A DNA stretch of 64,000 bases, taken from assembly GCA_963810305.1 (NCBI GenBank), contig CAWEMY010000005.1:555369-619368 (forward strand), read 5' to 3'. The translations under genes and the position numbers were made by a program. This document shows, piece by piece, positions 18,381 to 27,576 of this stretch. Positions within the stretch are counted from its first letter, which is position 1; each line of letters starts with the position of its first letter. The notes under the pieces were generated by a model that was given only the letters and a program-made list of their open reading frames with translations, was not told where the DNA came from and searched no databases. The DNA is from JACDCA01 sp963810305 (lineage in GTDB: Bacteria > Acidobacteriota > Vicinamibacteria > Vicinamibacterales > 2-12-FULL-66-21).

Positions 18381-18543
18381 TCAGGTTGTCCGGCGTCTCC
18401 GCGCGGCAACCACACCGGCGAGGCCGCTGGCGAGCAACAGCATTGAAGCAGGCTCAGGCATCGGTTGAAGATTGGGGTCCTGTTGAACCGCGGTCAGGTC
18501 CAAGCGTTGCGGCTAAGACCCCGATCGCTGACACGTATCTCAT
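18381..18543 (-). pseudogene. PEP-CTERM miniature gene or remnant
   Basis: Reading leftwards, an ATG at 18543 opens MRYVSAIGVLAATLG, the start of a signal peptide, preceded by AAGAAAG. One frame over, ending in TGA at 18381, is LQPMPEPASMLLLASGLAGV followed by VAARRRR: a textbook PEP-CTERM sorting signal of PEP motif, membrane helix and Arg cluster. A single frame change near 18505 would join the two into a roughly 53-residue product with almost nothing between leader and sorting tag. It is probably a PEP-CTERM exoprotein gene that has lost its middle and one base. The organism would need an exosortase encoded elsewhere. Confidence 0.6.
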
Positions 18544-18989
18544 TTCTATATCTTTCTTAAAATAACGATGACTGCTGAAGCGCAATCGGAAGGCCAAGCG
18601 ATCGCGGAGGGCTTTTGCTCGGCAAACGCGAACTGTCTGTTGAGCAGCGCGAGAAATTCCGCTGCAGGCGCGACTAAACTCGGCGCCGAGTGCGATGGGC
18701 CGCTGAGTGCGTCAGGGGAAGAGGACTAGACTGTTTTTCTGAAAGGAATATACCGTTCTGCGGGAAAAGGCATAGATCCCATTCGAGCCGCTAGCGATGG
18801 AAAACGGAAGACGCGAAACGGCGCGGGTGGTTCCGCTCTGCATGCGGTTACTCGCTACCTTGGAGATGCGGCAGATCGAAAAGGAGGGGATTGGCCCTTC
18901 GACTCGCGCCTTCGGCGCTCGCTCAGGGCACTCTCCGTGTAAGGGACACGGCTGCCACGAGCGAGCCGCGCAGCGGCGAGTCGAGTGGT
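18544..18989. other. Non-coding stretch with a 27-base inverted repeat beside tRNA-Leu
   Basis: No convincing gene. The left part is moderately AT-rich with a TTTTTCTG tract near 18732. The right end has an imperfect inverted repeat: left arm 18897-18924 (CTTCGACTCGCGCC...GCTCGCTC) and right arm 18959-18985, separated by about 34 bases and directly abutting the 3' end of tRNA-Leu. It resembles dispersed CGACTCGC...GCTCGCTC repeats of high-GC genomes and could act as the tRNA terminator. Confidence 0.45.
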
Positions 18990-19072
18990 GCGAAAGGGGG
19001 GATTCGAACCCCCACGTTCTTGCGAACGCCAGCCCCTCAAGCTGGTGCGTCTGCCAGTTCCGCCACTTTCGC
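18990..19072 (-). tRNA. tRNA-Leu (GAG)
   Basis: Read on the minus strand, 83 bases fold as a class II tRNA: acceptor GCGAAAG/CTTTCGC, D-arm with GGCAGACGC, anticodon stem CCAGC/GCTGG around loop TTGAGGG (anticodon GAG, Leu), a long variable arm (GTTCGCAAGAAC) and T-arm GGGGGTTCGAATCCCCC. CCA is not encoded. It decodes CUC and CUU. Confidence 0.95.
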
Positions 19073-19080
19073 GATGAGGG

Positions 19081-19176
19081 CAGGCCGGCTAAAGCCGGCC
19101 TCTACCTGTCGAAGACCAGGCCGGCTAACCCGGCCTCTACCTGTCGAAGACCAGGCCGGCTAAAGCCGGCCTCTAC
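19081..19176. repeat. Palindromic repeat family A, three units
   Basis: Three copies of CAGGCCGGCTAAAGCCGGCC plus CTCTAC (the middle one with CTAACCCGG), spaced about 36 bases by CTGTCGAAGACC. Each can form a GGCCGG/CCGGCC hairpin. The same element occurs inside pgk (29757) and waaF (35091). Read towards secG, the repeat's GTAGAGG provides the secG stop codon TAG at 19173-19175. Confidence 0.85.
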
Positions 19177-19472
19177 TTTGGCTGCTGCTGTTGCTGCGGC
19201 GCCGCCGGACTGCCGACTCCCTGGATCAACGAACCCGGGCCGCGCTGGCCGAGGATCCCGAGCACGATCGCGCCGATCATGAACAGCGCCCCGAGGATCG
19301 AGCTGGCACGAGTAAGGACGGTTGCTCCGGCGCGCGCGCCGAACGCCGTCTGGCTCCCGCCGCCGCCGAACGCGCTTGCCATGTCCCCCCCTTTGCCCTG
19401 CTGCAGCAACACCACGAGCAGGAGCAGGAAGCACGAGAGGACGTACAAGGTCGCGATCAAGTAGTAAAGCAT
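19173..19472 (-). CDS. secG: Preprotein translocase subunit SecG
   Basis: A 99-residue membrane protein with two hydrophobic helices: LYYLIATLYVLSCFLLLLVV at the start and ILGALFMIGAIVLGIL near 70. Between them is the conserved cytosolic loop VVLLQQGKGGDMASAFGGGG. SecG assists SecYE during protein export at the inner membrane. The C-terminus is Gln-rich and its stop lies in a palindromic repeat that fills the space to tRNA-Leu, so the original end may have been altered. ATG 19472 gives the family N-terminus; the frame upstream is unconserved. Confidence 0.93.
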   Translation of the reverse strand: MLYYLIATLYVLSCFLLLLVVLLQQGKGGDMASAFGGGGSQTAFGARAGATVLTRASSILGALFMIGAIVLGILGQRGPGSLIQGVGSPAAPQQQQQPK

Positions 19473-19521
19473 AAGTGCCGATTTTACAGGATCAGCCTCG
19501 TTCTTGCACGTTTCCTCACGT

Positions 19522-20127
19522 TCACCCCTGCCAATACGCGTCGGGATCATCCATCGGCAGGACCGCGGCTTCGACCTGAATATGGCCGTTCTTCTTCACG
19601 TCGATGGTTCTTTCAGGCACCTCGTACCCAGGTTTCGAAACGAACAGTCTGTGCTCGGCCCCTGCTACGGCAAACCTGGCCAGGCCGGTTGCGTCGGTCG
19701 ATCCTCGATAAACACCCAGGCGCACGTGTGCATCATGGATCGGGGCTTCCGTGTCCCTTTCCACGACTTTGACGGCCACGAGGTGTTCTGGCGGCGGGAC
19801 GACCACGAACGTAAACGAGCAGGACGACGCGTGGTGCGGCAACGGCCGATCGGCTGCGGCAAAGTGAAGGGACCAGGAAAAGACCCCCGGCTCGACCGGC
19901 GCGACCACTCCGATGTCAGTCCAATACAATGCCGTCGTGCCCGGCAGAGGTGCGTCTCCCAGCACCGAGCCGGCTACTATCTCGCCGGCTTCATCGCGGA
20001 TCTCGATCGGTTGCCCCGCGAGTACACAGCCTGCCGTGCATCTCGCGGCCACCTTGAGTCCATACCTTTCGCCAATCACGACCGGCGACGGATTGTCCCA
20101 GACGGCCAAACTCGTCTCGTGAGGCAT
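19522..20127 (-). CDS. Protein with C-terminal carboxypeptidase-regulatory-like domain
   Basis: A 201-residue protein with no obvious signal peptide. The N-terminal half (LAVWDNPSPVVIGERYGLKV) has an Ig-like beta pattern with two cysteines (CTAGC). The C-terminal half is a carboxypeptidase-regulatory-like beta-sandwich: VVERDTEAPIHDAHVRLG, TDATGLARFAVAG, HRLFVSKPGYE. Such domains bind substrates or partners rather than catalyse. The start ATG 20127 lies 10 bases after the FAD oxidoreductase stop, so it is the last gene of the five-gene operon and may be a partner of that enzyme. Function unknown. Confidence 0.72.
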   Translation of the reverse strand: MPHETSLAVWDNPSPVVIGERYGLKVAARCTAGCVLAGQPIEIRDEAGEIVAGSVLGDAPLPGTTALYWTDIGVVAPVEPGVFSWSLHFAAADRPLPHHASSCSFTFVVVPPPEHLVAVKVVERDTEAPIHDAHVRLGVYRGSTDATGLARFAVAGAEHRLFVSKPGYEVPERTIDVKKNGHIQVEAAVLPMDDPDAYWQG

Positions 20128-20137
20128 CGGACCGCTC

Positions 20138-21871
20138 TTATCCAAGGGGCTTGGCCGCTGCCATTCCCGCCAGCCGTCCGAAGACGGCGCACCTTCCGAG
20201 GCCGTGTAGCGCGAATCCGCCCTGGACCTCACCGGCAGCATACAGTCCCGGGATCACCTCGCCACGAGTATCCATGACCTGGCAGCTGGTGTTCGTTCTG
20301 AGACCGGTGACTGAATCGTGGAGACACGGGGTCGCCCAGGCTGCGTAAAAGGGCGGCCTCGCGATCTTATGTGGCGGGCTGGGCCTCTTGAAGTCCACGT
20401 CTACGCCGGTATCCACGAAGGAGTTGAAGCGTTCGACCGTTTCCCGAAGGACTGTGGGGGGCATCGGCCTCCGCTGGAATGGGTTTCGGATCTGCCTCGC
20501 CAGTTCCTCCAATGTCTCACCGCTGAAGAAATAGCCGCCCTCCCGATCGACCACCGGCGGCTCGGTCGACCAGCGCTCTCTCTCTACAGCGGCTCGATCG
20601 AAGATCGCCCAGATTGGCCCGCCGCCGTTCAGCTTGTCGGGATCGTCCGTGCCAGCCAGCGCATGGGCAAAGTATCCATCGTGGCTGCCGTCCAGCTCAT
20701 TGTAGAATCGCCGGCCATTTTCCTTCACGAGGATCAGATTCTGCCAGTTCGTTACCGACATGCCGCTGGCGCGGGCCCTGAAAAAGACGGGACTCTCAGG
20801 AGTGATCAGCGCGCGTGCGTAGTTGTCCTGCGTGGCGAGGCGTCCCTTGTTCAACACCCGGTGCTGGTGCGCCTGGTTGACGGTGCCCCAGAGGGAGGCG
20901 CCGACGGCCATGGCGGCAAGCTCTCCATCACCGTTGTGGGGCGCCAGCGTATGGCCATGCCACTGATACTCCGACGTCAGGCGCGGGTCGAACAGGCGGC
21001 GGAACTGAACATTGTTCCCGTGGCCGCCGGTGCACAGGACTACGCCCCTGCGGGCCCGGATATTGATGGTCCGCTCCATGGGCCGGAAATGACGGTCCAC
21101 CTGCCCGACGGTGACACCTGTCACCCTGCCGGCGGTGCGCCCTTCCCTGAAGACGCTCAGCATTCTGTGCGACAGGAGAATCTCTACCCCTTTGCGCCGC
21201 GCGCTTCGCTCGAGCGCCCTGACGATACCCGACCCGTTTCTTCGCTGATCGTGGGCCACGAGCTGGCTGCGGATCGGCCATTCACGCGGCCGGATCTCTC
21301 TCGGTACCGTCGAAGCGTCCTCGGGCCCGCCGAGGTAGTCTTCCTCCCAATCGAGTCCGTTCTCGGTCAGAAACTCGAACGTCGCTACAGTCTCGTCGGC
21401 AAACATGCGAACGAGCTCTCGATCGTTGAATCTGGCTGCCACGTGGTCGGGCCGGGTCCAGTCTCTGAAGACCATGTCGGGCGAATCCTCGATGCCCTTC
21501 TGCTTCTGGAGCCTGTTGCCGCCACCAAGGTGCATGCTGCCGCCGCTCATGATCGCGATTCCGCCGATGTCAAAATGCTGCTCGACCAGCAGCACAGAGG
21601 CGCCTCCGTCGCGCGCCGCAATGGCCGCCGGGAGGCCGGCTGCGCCTGCTCCGAGGACCACGACATCGACTTCGCGGTGCCACTGAATCTCGCCGGCTTG
21701 GGCGGCTGGCGCCGCCTGGGTGGCTGACGCAGCTGTCGGGCCAAGTCCTGCAAGAGTCGCGGCCCCGCCGACGCCGGCGATCGCACCCGACCTGAGGAAC
21801 TTCCTTCGACTGCCACTACGTGGGTTCCCGCTGTCACCGTGCTTTCGACGATCTCGATCTTCGTTGGCCAC
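20138..21871 (-). CDS. Tat-exported FAD-dependent oxidoreductase (fumarate reductase/KstD-like)
   Basis: A 577-residue flavoprotein. A twin-arginine leader SRRKFLRSGAIAGVGGAATL near residue 20 predicts export of the folded enzyme. VDVVVLGAGAAGLPAAIAA is the FAD dinucleotide fold, VLLVEQHFDIGGIAIMSGG continues the FAD_binding_2 pattern, and TRGEVIPGLYAAGEVQGG is the C-terminal FAD-contact block. Relatives reduce fumarate-like or oxidise steroid-like substrates. The start is GTG 21871, supported by GGAGG 7 bases upstream and by placing the Tat motif at the N-terminus; the frame continues upstream to 22063 without a leader. Substrate unknown. Confidence 0.85.
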   Translation of the reverse strand: MANEDRDRRKHGDSGNPRSGSRRKFLRSGAIAGVGGAATLAGLGPTAASATQAAPAAQAGEIQWHREVDVVVLGAGAAGLPAAIAARDGGASVLLVEQHFDIGGIAIMSGGSMHLGGGNRLQKQKGIEDSPDMVFRDWTRPDHVAARFNDRELVRMFADETVATFEFLTENGLDWEEDYLGGPEDASTVPREIRPREWPIRSQLVAHDQRRNGSGIVRALERSARRKGVEILLSHRMLSVFREGRTAGRVTGVTVGQVDRHFRPMERTINIRARRGVVLCTGGHGNNVQFRRLFDPRLTSEYQWHGHTLAPHNGDGELAAMAVGASLWGTVNQAHQHRVLNKGRLATQDNYARALITPESPVFFRARASGMSVTNWQNLILVKENGRRFYNELDGSHDGYFAHALAGTDDPDKLNGGGPIWAIFDRAAVERERWSTEPPVVDREGGYFFSGETLEELARQIRNPFQRRPMPPTVLRETVERFNSFVDTGVDVDFKRPSPPHKIARPPFYAAWATPCLHDSVTGLRTNTSCQVMDTRGEVIPGLYAAGEVQGGFALHGLGRCAVFGRLAGMAAAKPLG

Positions 21872-21944
21872 TCTGGCGCCTCCGCGTCCGGCGATCTGCC
21901 GATGGGTCAAAAGGGAGTACTCGTGGTTGGACCCGAGTGGTACG

Positions 21945-23524
21945 TCAAAAGCGGTCGATGCCGCTGGTCGTCCCGGCAGGAAGTTTCGCGCCCAACTTGA
22001 GGAGCAGGGCCATGGTACTCTCGTACCTGCTGGCCCCCGCACGCTGACCCACGCCAGCTGCAATCTGGTACGGCGTCAACCCCCGGCGGTCCGCCGCGTT
22101 CAGATTCGCGCCCTTGTCGGCCAGGAATTGAACGATGCTGTCCCCCTGGATGCTGGCGGCGTGGTGCAGTGCGGTTTGGCCACCCGGACCCGGCGCATCG
22201 AGGTCGGCACCAAGGGACGCGATCAGTTGCACGGCCTCCAGAGCTTTCGCCGCCTCCTCCTTGCTGCGTTCCTGACCCGCCCCGTCAATAATCCGCTTTG
22301 CTCCTGCAGCGAGCATCAACGCCGTCGTCCCATCCTCCAACGCCAGATCCGGATCGGCGCCTGCAGCCAGCATCATGCGCATGATGCGAACGTCACCGGC
22401 GGCAGCGGCCAGAGCAAACGGTGTCCCTCCTTCGGGGTTATTCTCCCGAAACGTAAACATCGCCAGCCGCGAGAAGCGCCGCGTGACCCGAGCGTTCGGA
22501 TTCGCGCCCCGCGAGAGAAGCGCCTCGACCAGCTGCGGCATGTTGGGGCGCCGTACGGGATCATGAAAAGGTCTGAAGAGGAAGCCGCTGATTGCGGCCC
22601 ATCCTTCGGGCACCGCATGATGCAACGCCGTCCAGCCATAGGCATCCGCCGCATTTGGGTCTGCTCCATGCTCCAGCAGGAACCGGGAGAGCGCCTCATG
22701 GCCGCTGGCGGTCGCCATCACCAATGGGCTGGGGTTCTGTGCCGGCACAAAACAGAGGGGGTCGTCCGGGCCGGTGCGGTCTCGGTCGGTTGTGCCAATG
22801 CAGGCCCCACCGGTCAGGTCACGACGGGCTCCGGGCGCCCGGGAGGTGACCTCGTTCACGTTCGCGCCCGCCGCGACCAGAATCCGGGCTGACTCGAGGT
22901 CTCCCTCCTGTGCGGCAAAGAGCAACGCCGTGAATCCACCCGTGGAGCGTGCACGCCAATCCGCTCCTGCCTCGATCAGCGCCCGTACGACTTCCGGGTG
23001 TTTCGCCGCAACGGCCCGCATCAAGGCCGTATGCCCCCCTTGCCGTGTCTCCTTCGCATTCACGTCCGCTTGGCGAGACAGCAGGGACTTGACCGCTTCC
23101 ACGTGGCCCGTGCGGGCGCATGTCATGAGCGCCGTCTCTCCGGTCCACTGGGTCAGGTTCGGATCAGCGCCAGCCCTCAAGAGGGTCTCGACCATGGCGC
23201 GCTCCGATTGACGCAGGCGAGTGTCAGAGGCGTAACGCCGTAGGTGTTGGCCAAATTTGGATCGGCGCCAGCGCGAACCAGAAGATCTGCCGTCTCCAGG
23301 TTGTCCCGGTGGGCTGCCCACGCCAACGCGGTCGCTCCATCAGGTTCGGTCGCATCGACCTTTGCGCCCTGTTTTATGAGAGCACGCACGACCGCAGGCG
23401 AGCTGCCGTTCTTGACCGCCGCCAGCAGCCGCAGATCGTCGGCGGCGACGGGAATACTGGCGGCTGAGAGCATCCACGCCAACGCCCAGCCGGCGCGAAC
23501 GCTGGTTCCATCCATCGTGAACAC
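21945..23524 (-). pseudogene. Secreted ankyrin-repeat protein, frameshift near 23200
   Basis: The first frame, from GTG 23524 (or ATG 23515), has a signal peptide (GWALAWMLSAASIPVAA) and the first ankyrin units (GATALAWAAHRDNLETADLL, YGVTPLTLAC). The second frame carries the rest from MVETLLRAGADPNLTQWTG, about eight more ankyrin units, to 21945. A one-base loss around AGCGCGCC (23195-23205) separates them. Ankyrin units mediate protein binding; this one would act in the periplasm or outside. It starts 4 bases after the DUF1552 gene stop, so it belongs to the same operon. Both parts keep clean repeat consensus, arguing for a recent lesion or read error. Confidence 0.78.
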
Positions 23525-23527
23525 GCG

Positions 23528-24874
23528 CTACACGGACAGCAGGTCGAGCTTCCCGGTGCTGTCGCCAAACTGCTCCACCGGAAGCCCGAGCCTGTCCAGC
23601 AAAGCGAGATACATATTCGTCATCGGCGTATCTTTTGGGTACTGGAGGTGCCGACCGCCTTTGATCCGGCCGTCGCCGTCGCCGAATATCAAGAGCGGCA
23701 GATTCCGGAAGTCGTGCGAATTGCCATCGGAGATGGCGCTGCCGAAGGTGACGATCGAGTGGTCCAGCAGGGAGCCATCGCCGTCGGCAGTCGACCGCAG
23801 CTTCTCCACGTAATAGGCGAACAATTCGGATTGCAGGGTTTCGATCCGGATCACCTTCTCGATCTTCGCGCGATCGCCGCCGTGATGCGTCAAGGGATGA
23901 TGCGCGTCGGCAATCCCGATTTCGGGGAATGGTCGATTCGTCTTCTCACGGCCCATCATGAAAGTGATGACGCGGGTGATATCAGCCTGGAAGGCGAGAA
24001 CCTGCAAGTCAAACATCAACCTGGCATGTTCCTGGTAGGTGGCGGGGATCCCGACCGGCCGCTCCACCACAGGCAGCTCCCTGGGACTCTGCTTCTCGGC
24101 CACTTCGATGCGACGTTCAATGTCGCGAATGGAATGGGCGTACTCGGACAGCTTCGCCTGGTCGCCGGGACCGAGCTCCCGCACAAGATCAGCCATGGCG
24201 TGGCTCATCGAGTCGAGGATGCTGCGATTGCGTCGGAAGCTGGCACGCTGCTCTCGCGCGTCCGTGCTCTGGAGGTCGCCGAACAGCCGCTCGAATACTC
24301 GACGCGGATTGTGCTCCATGGGGAGCGGCGTCGTGGGACCTTGCCAGCAGAGCGTGTTGATATAGGCGCAGTTCCAGCCTCGTTCACATGCGCCGGAGAT
24401 CCCGGCGGAATCGAGACTGACTTCGAGTGACGTCAATTGGGTGTGCTTGCCGATTTCTCTCGCGATGATTTGATCGAACGAAATTCCGTTGCGGAAGTCG
24501 CTGCCATCGGTCCACTTCGGCTGAACTCCTGTCAGATACGCACCGGCGGGGCGCTCGTGCACGCCGATCTGCTGCCCGGGCAACGCTCGCGCCTGTTCCT
24601 GGGAGAGTCCGGTCAGAACGGCGAATCGATCGCGATGCGGGGCGAGCGGTTTGAGAAGGCGAGGCAGCTCGAAGTCGTTGCCCGCCGTCGCGGGTGTCCA
24701 GTCGTCCATGATCCGGCCATTCGGAACATACACAACGCACAATCGCTTCACCGGTTCAAGCGAGCTCGCGCTGGCGAACGCCGGGATCATGGCGTCCAGC
24801 GCGGGAAGGGCCACCGCTGCACCGATGCCCCGCAGAAACGTGCGCCGAGGGATTGCCTTCTTGAAGATCATCAT
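23528..24874 (-). CDS. DUF1552 family Tat-exported protein
   Basis: A 448-residue protein with a twin-arginine leader (IPRRTFLRGIGAAVALPAL) followed by the DUF1552 body: CVVYVPNGRIMDDWTP, LTGLSQEQARALPGQ, HERPAGAYLTGVQP, SLEVSLDSAGISGACERG and DITRVITFMMGREKTNR. The family is widespread in planctomycetes and acidobacteria, almost always beside DUF1592-type cytochromes, and its function is unproven. Its first four bases overlap the DUF1592 gene stop (ATGA at 24871-24874), so the two are translationally coupled and probably act together in the periplasm. Confidence 0.92.
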   Translation of the reverse strand: MMIFKKAIPRRTFLRGIGAAVALPALDAMIPAFASASSLEPVKRLCVVYVPNGRIMDDWTPATAGNDFELPRLLKPLAPHRDRFAVLTGLSQEQARALPGQQIGVHERPAGAYLTGVQPKWTDGSDFRNGISFDQIIAREIGKHTQLTSLEVSLDSAGISGACERGWNCAYINTLCWQGPTTPLPMEHNPRRVFERLFGDLQSTDAREQRASFRRNRSILDSMSHAMADLVRELGPGDQAKLSEYAHSIRDIERRIEVAEKQSPRELPVVERPVGIPATYQEHARLMFDLQVLAFQADITRVITFMMGREKTNRPFPEIGIADAHHPLTHHGGDRAKIEKVIRIETLQSELFAYYVEKLRSTADGDGSLLDHSIVTFGSAISDGNSHDFRNLPLLIFGDGDGRIKGGRHLQYPKDTPMTNMYLALLDRLGLPVEQFGDSTGKLDLLSV

Positions 24875-27421
24875 CGTCTTCTCTCCCTCGCGGTATTTTC
24901 CGCAGTCCTCACCTGATCCACCTGATCCGCCGTTCTCATCTGAAAAGGCACGCTCTTGACGGTAGCCAGGACCAGGGACGACCAGCGATAGTCTGCTCGT
25001 GCGGCCTGCCGCACAATGTGCCGAACGGCCGGACCGTCGTAGTACTCCAGTCCACGCCCAAGAGCGTAGGTCAGTAGCCTCTCTGCGACGGCAGAGGCCA
25101 GCCGTTCCGGTGAGCGCAGCAACACTTCTCGAAGTCCTGCGGGACCCTCAAAGGCGGTCCCATCGGGAAGTACCGCAGAGGCGTCGATGGTGGCGCCCGC
25201 GTCTCTGCTTCGCCACCGCCCGATGGCATCGAAATTCTCGAGCGCAAAACCCAGCGGGTCCATTGGTGCGTGACACACACTGCAGGCGCGATTCGTACGA
25301 TGCTTCTCGAGCAGTTGGCGCAACGGCATTTCGCCGATTGCGCCGGCACTCTCCAGGGCTGGAACGTCAGGGGGAGGTGGCGGAGGGGGCGCGTTCAGGA
25401 AGTTCTGCAGGACCCAGTGGCCGCGCAAGACCACGGACGTCCGATTGGCATACGACGTCACGGTCAGAAGGCTGCCCTGACCAAGGAGGCCGCGGCGCGC
25501 ATCGAATTCCGGGCCGAGTTTCACCCGCCGAAAGTGACTCCCGTAAATGTGCGGAATGCCATAATGCCGGGCCAGCCGTTCATTGAGAAACGTATAATCC
25601 GCATCCACCAGTCTCAGGACGCTCCGGTCCTCGCGCACCATGCTCTCGAGGAACAGCTCCGTCTCCTGCCTGAATGCCTCCCGCACCTTCTCATCGAACT
25701 CCGGAAACAGCTCTCGATCCGGCTCGGATGCGCCGAGATTGCGGAGCTGCAACCATTGCGCGGCGAAATTGCGGGCAAACGCGGTTGCAAAGCGCGGATC
25801 GGCGAGCATACGCCGCACCTGCCGGTCCATTGTCACTGGATCCTTGAGGTTGCCGCTCTCGGCCACCTTCAACAGTTCGTCATCCGGGATACTGCTCCAC
25901 AGGAAAAACGACAGACGAGAGGCTAGTTGCAGGTCACTGATCCGGTAGGGCGGCCCGGCCTTTACGGTCGCCGGCCCAGGTTCGATCCGGAACAGAAACT
26001 CGGGTCCGACCAGGATTCGGATCAGCGCCGCCCGAATCCCTGCTTCGAAGCCCCCTTCGCTTCGAGCGGACTTGTAGACACCGAGCAGCGCTCGAACGTC
26101 CCCGTCCGTGACCGGTCGACGATACGCGCGACGAGCAAGCGTGGAAAGGATCCTCGTGGCGCAGGGTTCTTCGTCGGCGATGCCCTTGGGGCGGCAGACG
26201 AAGACCTTCGCGCGGCTCGGTGTGTCGCCCACGGCTTCGACGCGGTGAGGTCCCGTGATTTCCACGGTATTGATGGCAGGGCTGCCCCCCTTCCACTGCA
26301 CCCTGTCGGGCTCGGTCTCGATGCGCGGTCGGACCACCGGGTATTCAGGCGTGAGGTTCTCGTGCAGGAACGTGACGCCGACGATCCGCGGGCCCGCCTT
26401 GGCGAAAAAGCGTGCCTCCAGGTTGCGATCCACGTCGACGAGCTGATACGCCTCGCTCGCCTGATCGCCGATGGCGCTCGCCCGCGAAAACGGTGGTCCC
26501 GGCGTCTCCATCCTGTCGCCGCCCCCGACCGTGAACAACTCGATTCGGCGGCCGTCCAGGCGGATATCCAGGTGATGCGGCTCGAAGAGGCCGATTACAT
26601 ACCCACGCGAATTCCTTTGGAGGGTGATCTTGACCGTATATTCACCGTCGGCCGGAAAGTACTGGCGAATCGCCACGCCGCCGCGGGAGCCGAACGGGAG
26701 ATCCTCGCTCATCCGCTCCTCTTGCAGCAGGAGTGGGTTGACCTTTATCGAAAACGAAGACGGCTGGACGTCACGCTCTCCGACTGCAAGCCCACTGATC
26801 CGACGGGCCACGGACAGATACTGCTCGAGCAGTCCAGACGTGACCGAAAGGGCGGATCCGATATTGTCGAAGCCGTGCTGCGTCTCGTCGATCGGCAGGA
26901 GCCCGTCGCCATCGATCTCGATTGCCAGCAGGTCGCGGATGGCGTTGGTGTACCAGGTACGATTGAGACGGCGGAGAACAACCTTGCCAGGACGCGGATC
27001 CGCGAGGGCCGCGCGATCCAGTTCAGTCTCGAGATAGGCGACGAATGCGTCCAATGCGGGTTTGTCCGGTCGCCGCATCCCCACCGGTGGCATCTGGCCT
27101 GCCCTCAGCTTTGCGACGACTTTCTCCCACGTCTCCGGAGTGTTCACCGACCTGCTCGATGGAAAGCTGATCGAGTACCAGTCCTCCCGTGGCGAGGCGG
27201 GCGTTGTGGCAGGTGACGCAGTAGTCTTTGACGAGCGCGCCGTAATCCGAAGCGGTAAGTGGGGGCAGCGATGGGACAGATGCGGCCCGGCTCGTCATCG
27301 GCCGAAATGCTTCGGCCCTGAAGGGCGCGGTGTCTGGGCTGGCGGGCCGAAGGTACCCGGCTGCACCAAGCGCGATTGTGCCGGCTAGAACGCCGACGCA
27401 ACCCCAGAACACTCTTCTCAC
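24871..27421 (-). pseudogene. DUF1592/DUF1588-type heme protein, frameshift near 27150
   Basis: The first frame, from GTG 27421 (GGGAG five bases upstream), has a membrane leader and a heme site CVTCHNA followed by LVLDQLSIEQVGE. The second, continuous from TPETWEKVVAKLRAGQMPP, has the ordered DUF1587, DUF1595, DUF1592, DUF1588 and DUF1585 segments, for example LVGPEFLFRIE, ASRLSFFLWSSIPDDEL, the second heme motif CSVCHAPMDPLGFALENF, and LLTYALGRGLEYYD. The frame change falls at about 27145-27155. Total length near 850 residues is normal for the family. Probably a large exported multidomain cytochrome of unknown substrate, head of the five-gene operon. Confidence 0.82.
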
Positions 27422-27576
27422 TGACTCCCCCTTGCAGAGCCGATGGCGCGTGCGACACTTCGGGTCGGGGCGATTATAGCAACTACCTTCGTGGCTCCAA
27501 CCTCAGAGCGGCAGGGACGTTCGTCGGCAGCGCCTGCCGACGTAGAATGTGTCGCGTGAGGCCAACTCGCCCGGAG

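Noticed and set aside
20318..21727. 469-codon plus-strand frame
   Set aside because: Antisense to the FAD oxidoreductase, which has Tat and FAD motifs; the frame has no recognisable domain.
25927..27216. 429-codon plus-strand frame
   Set aside because: Antisense to the DUF1592 gene, whose ordered domains and heme motifs are clear.
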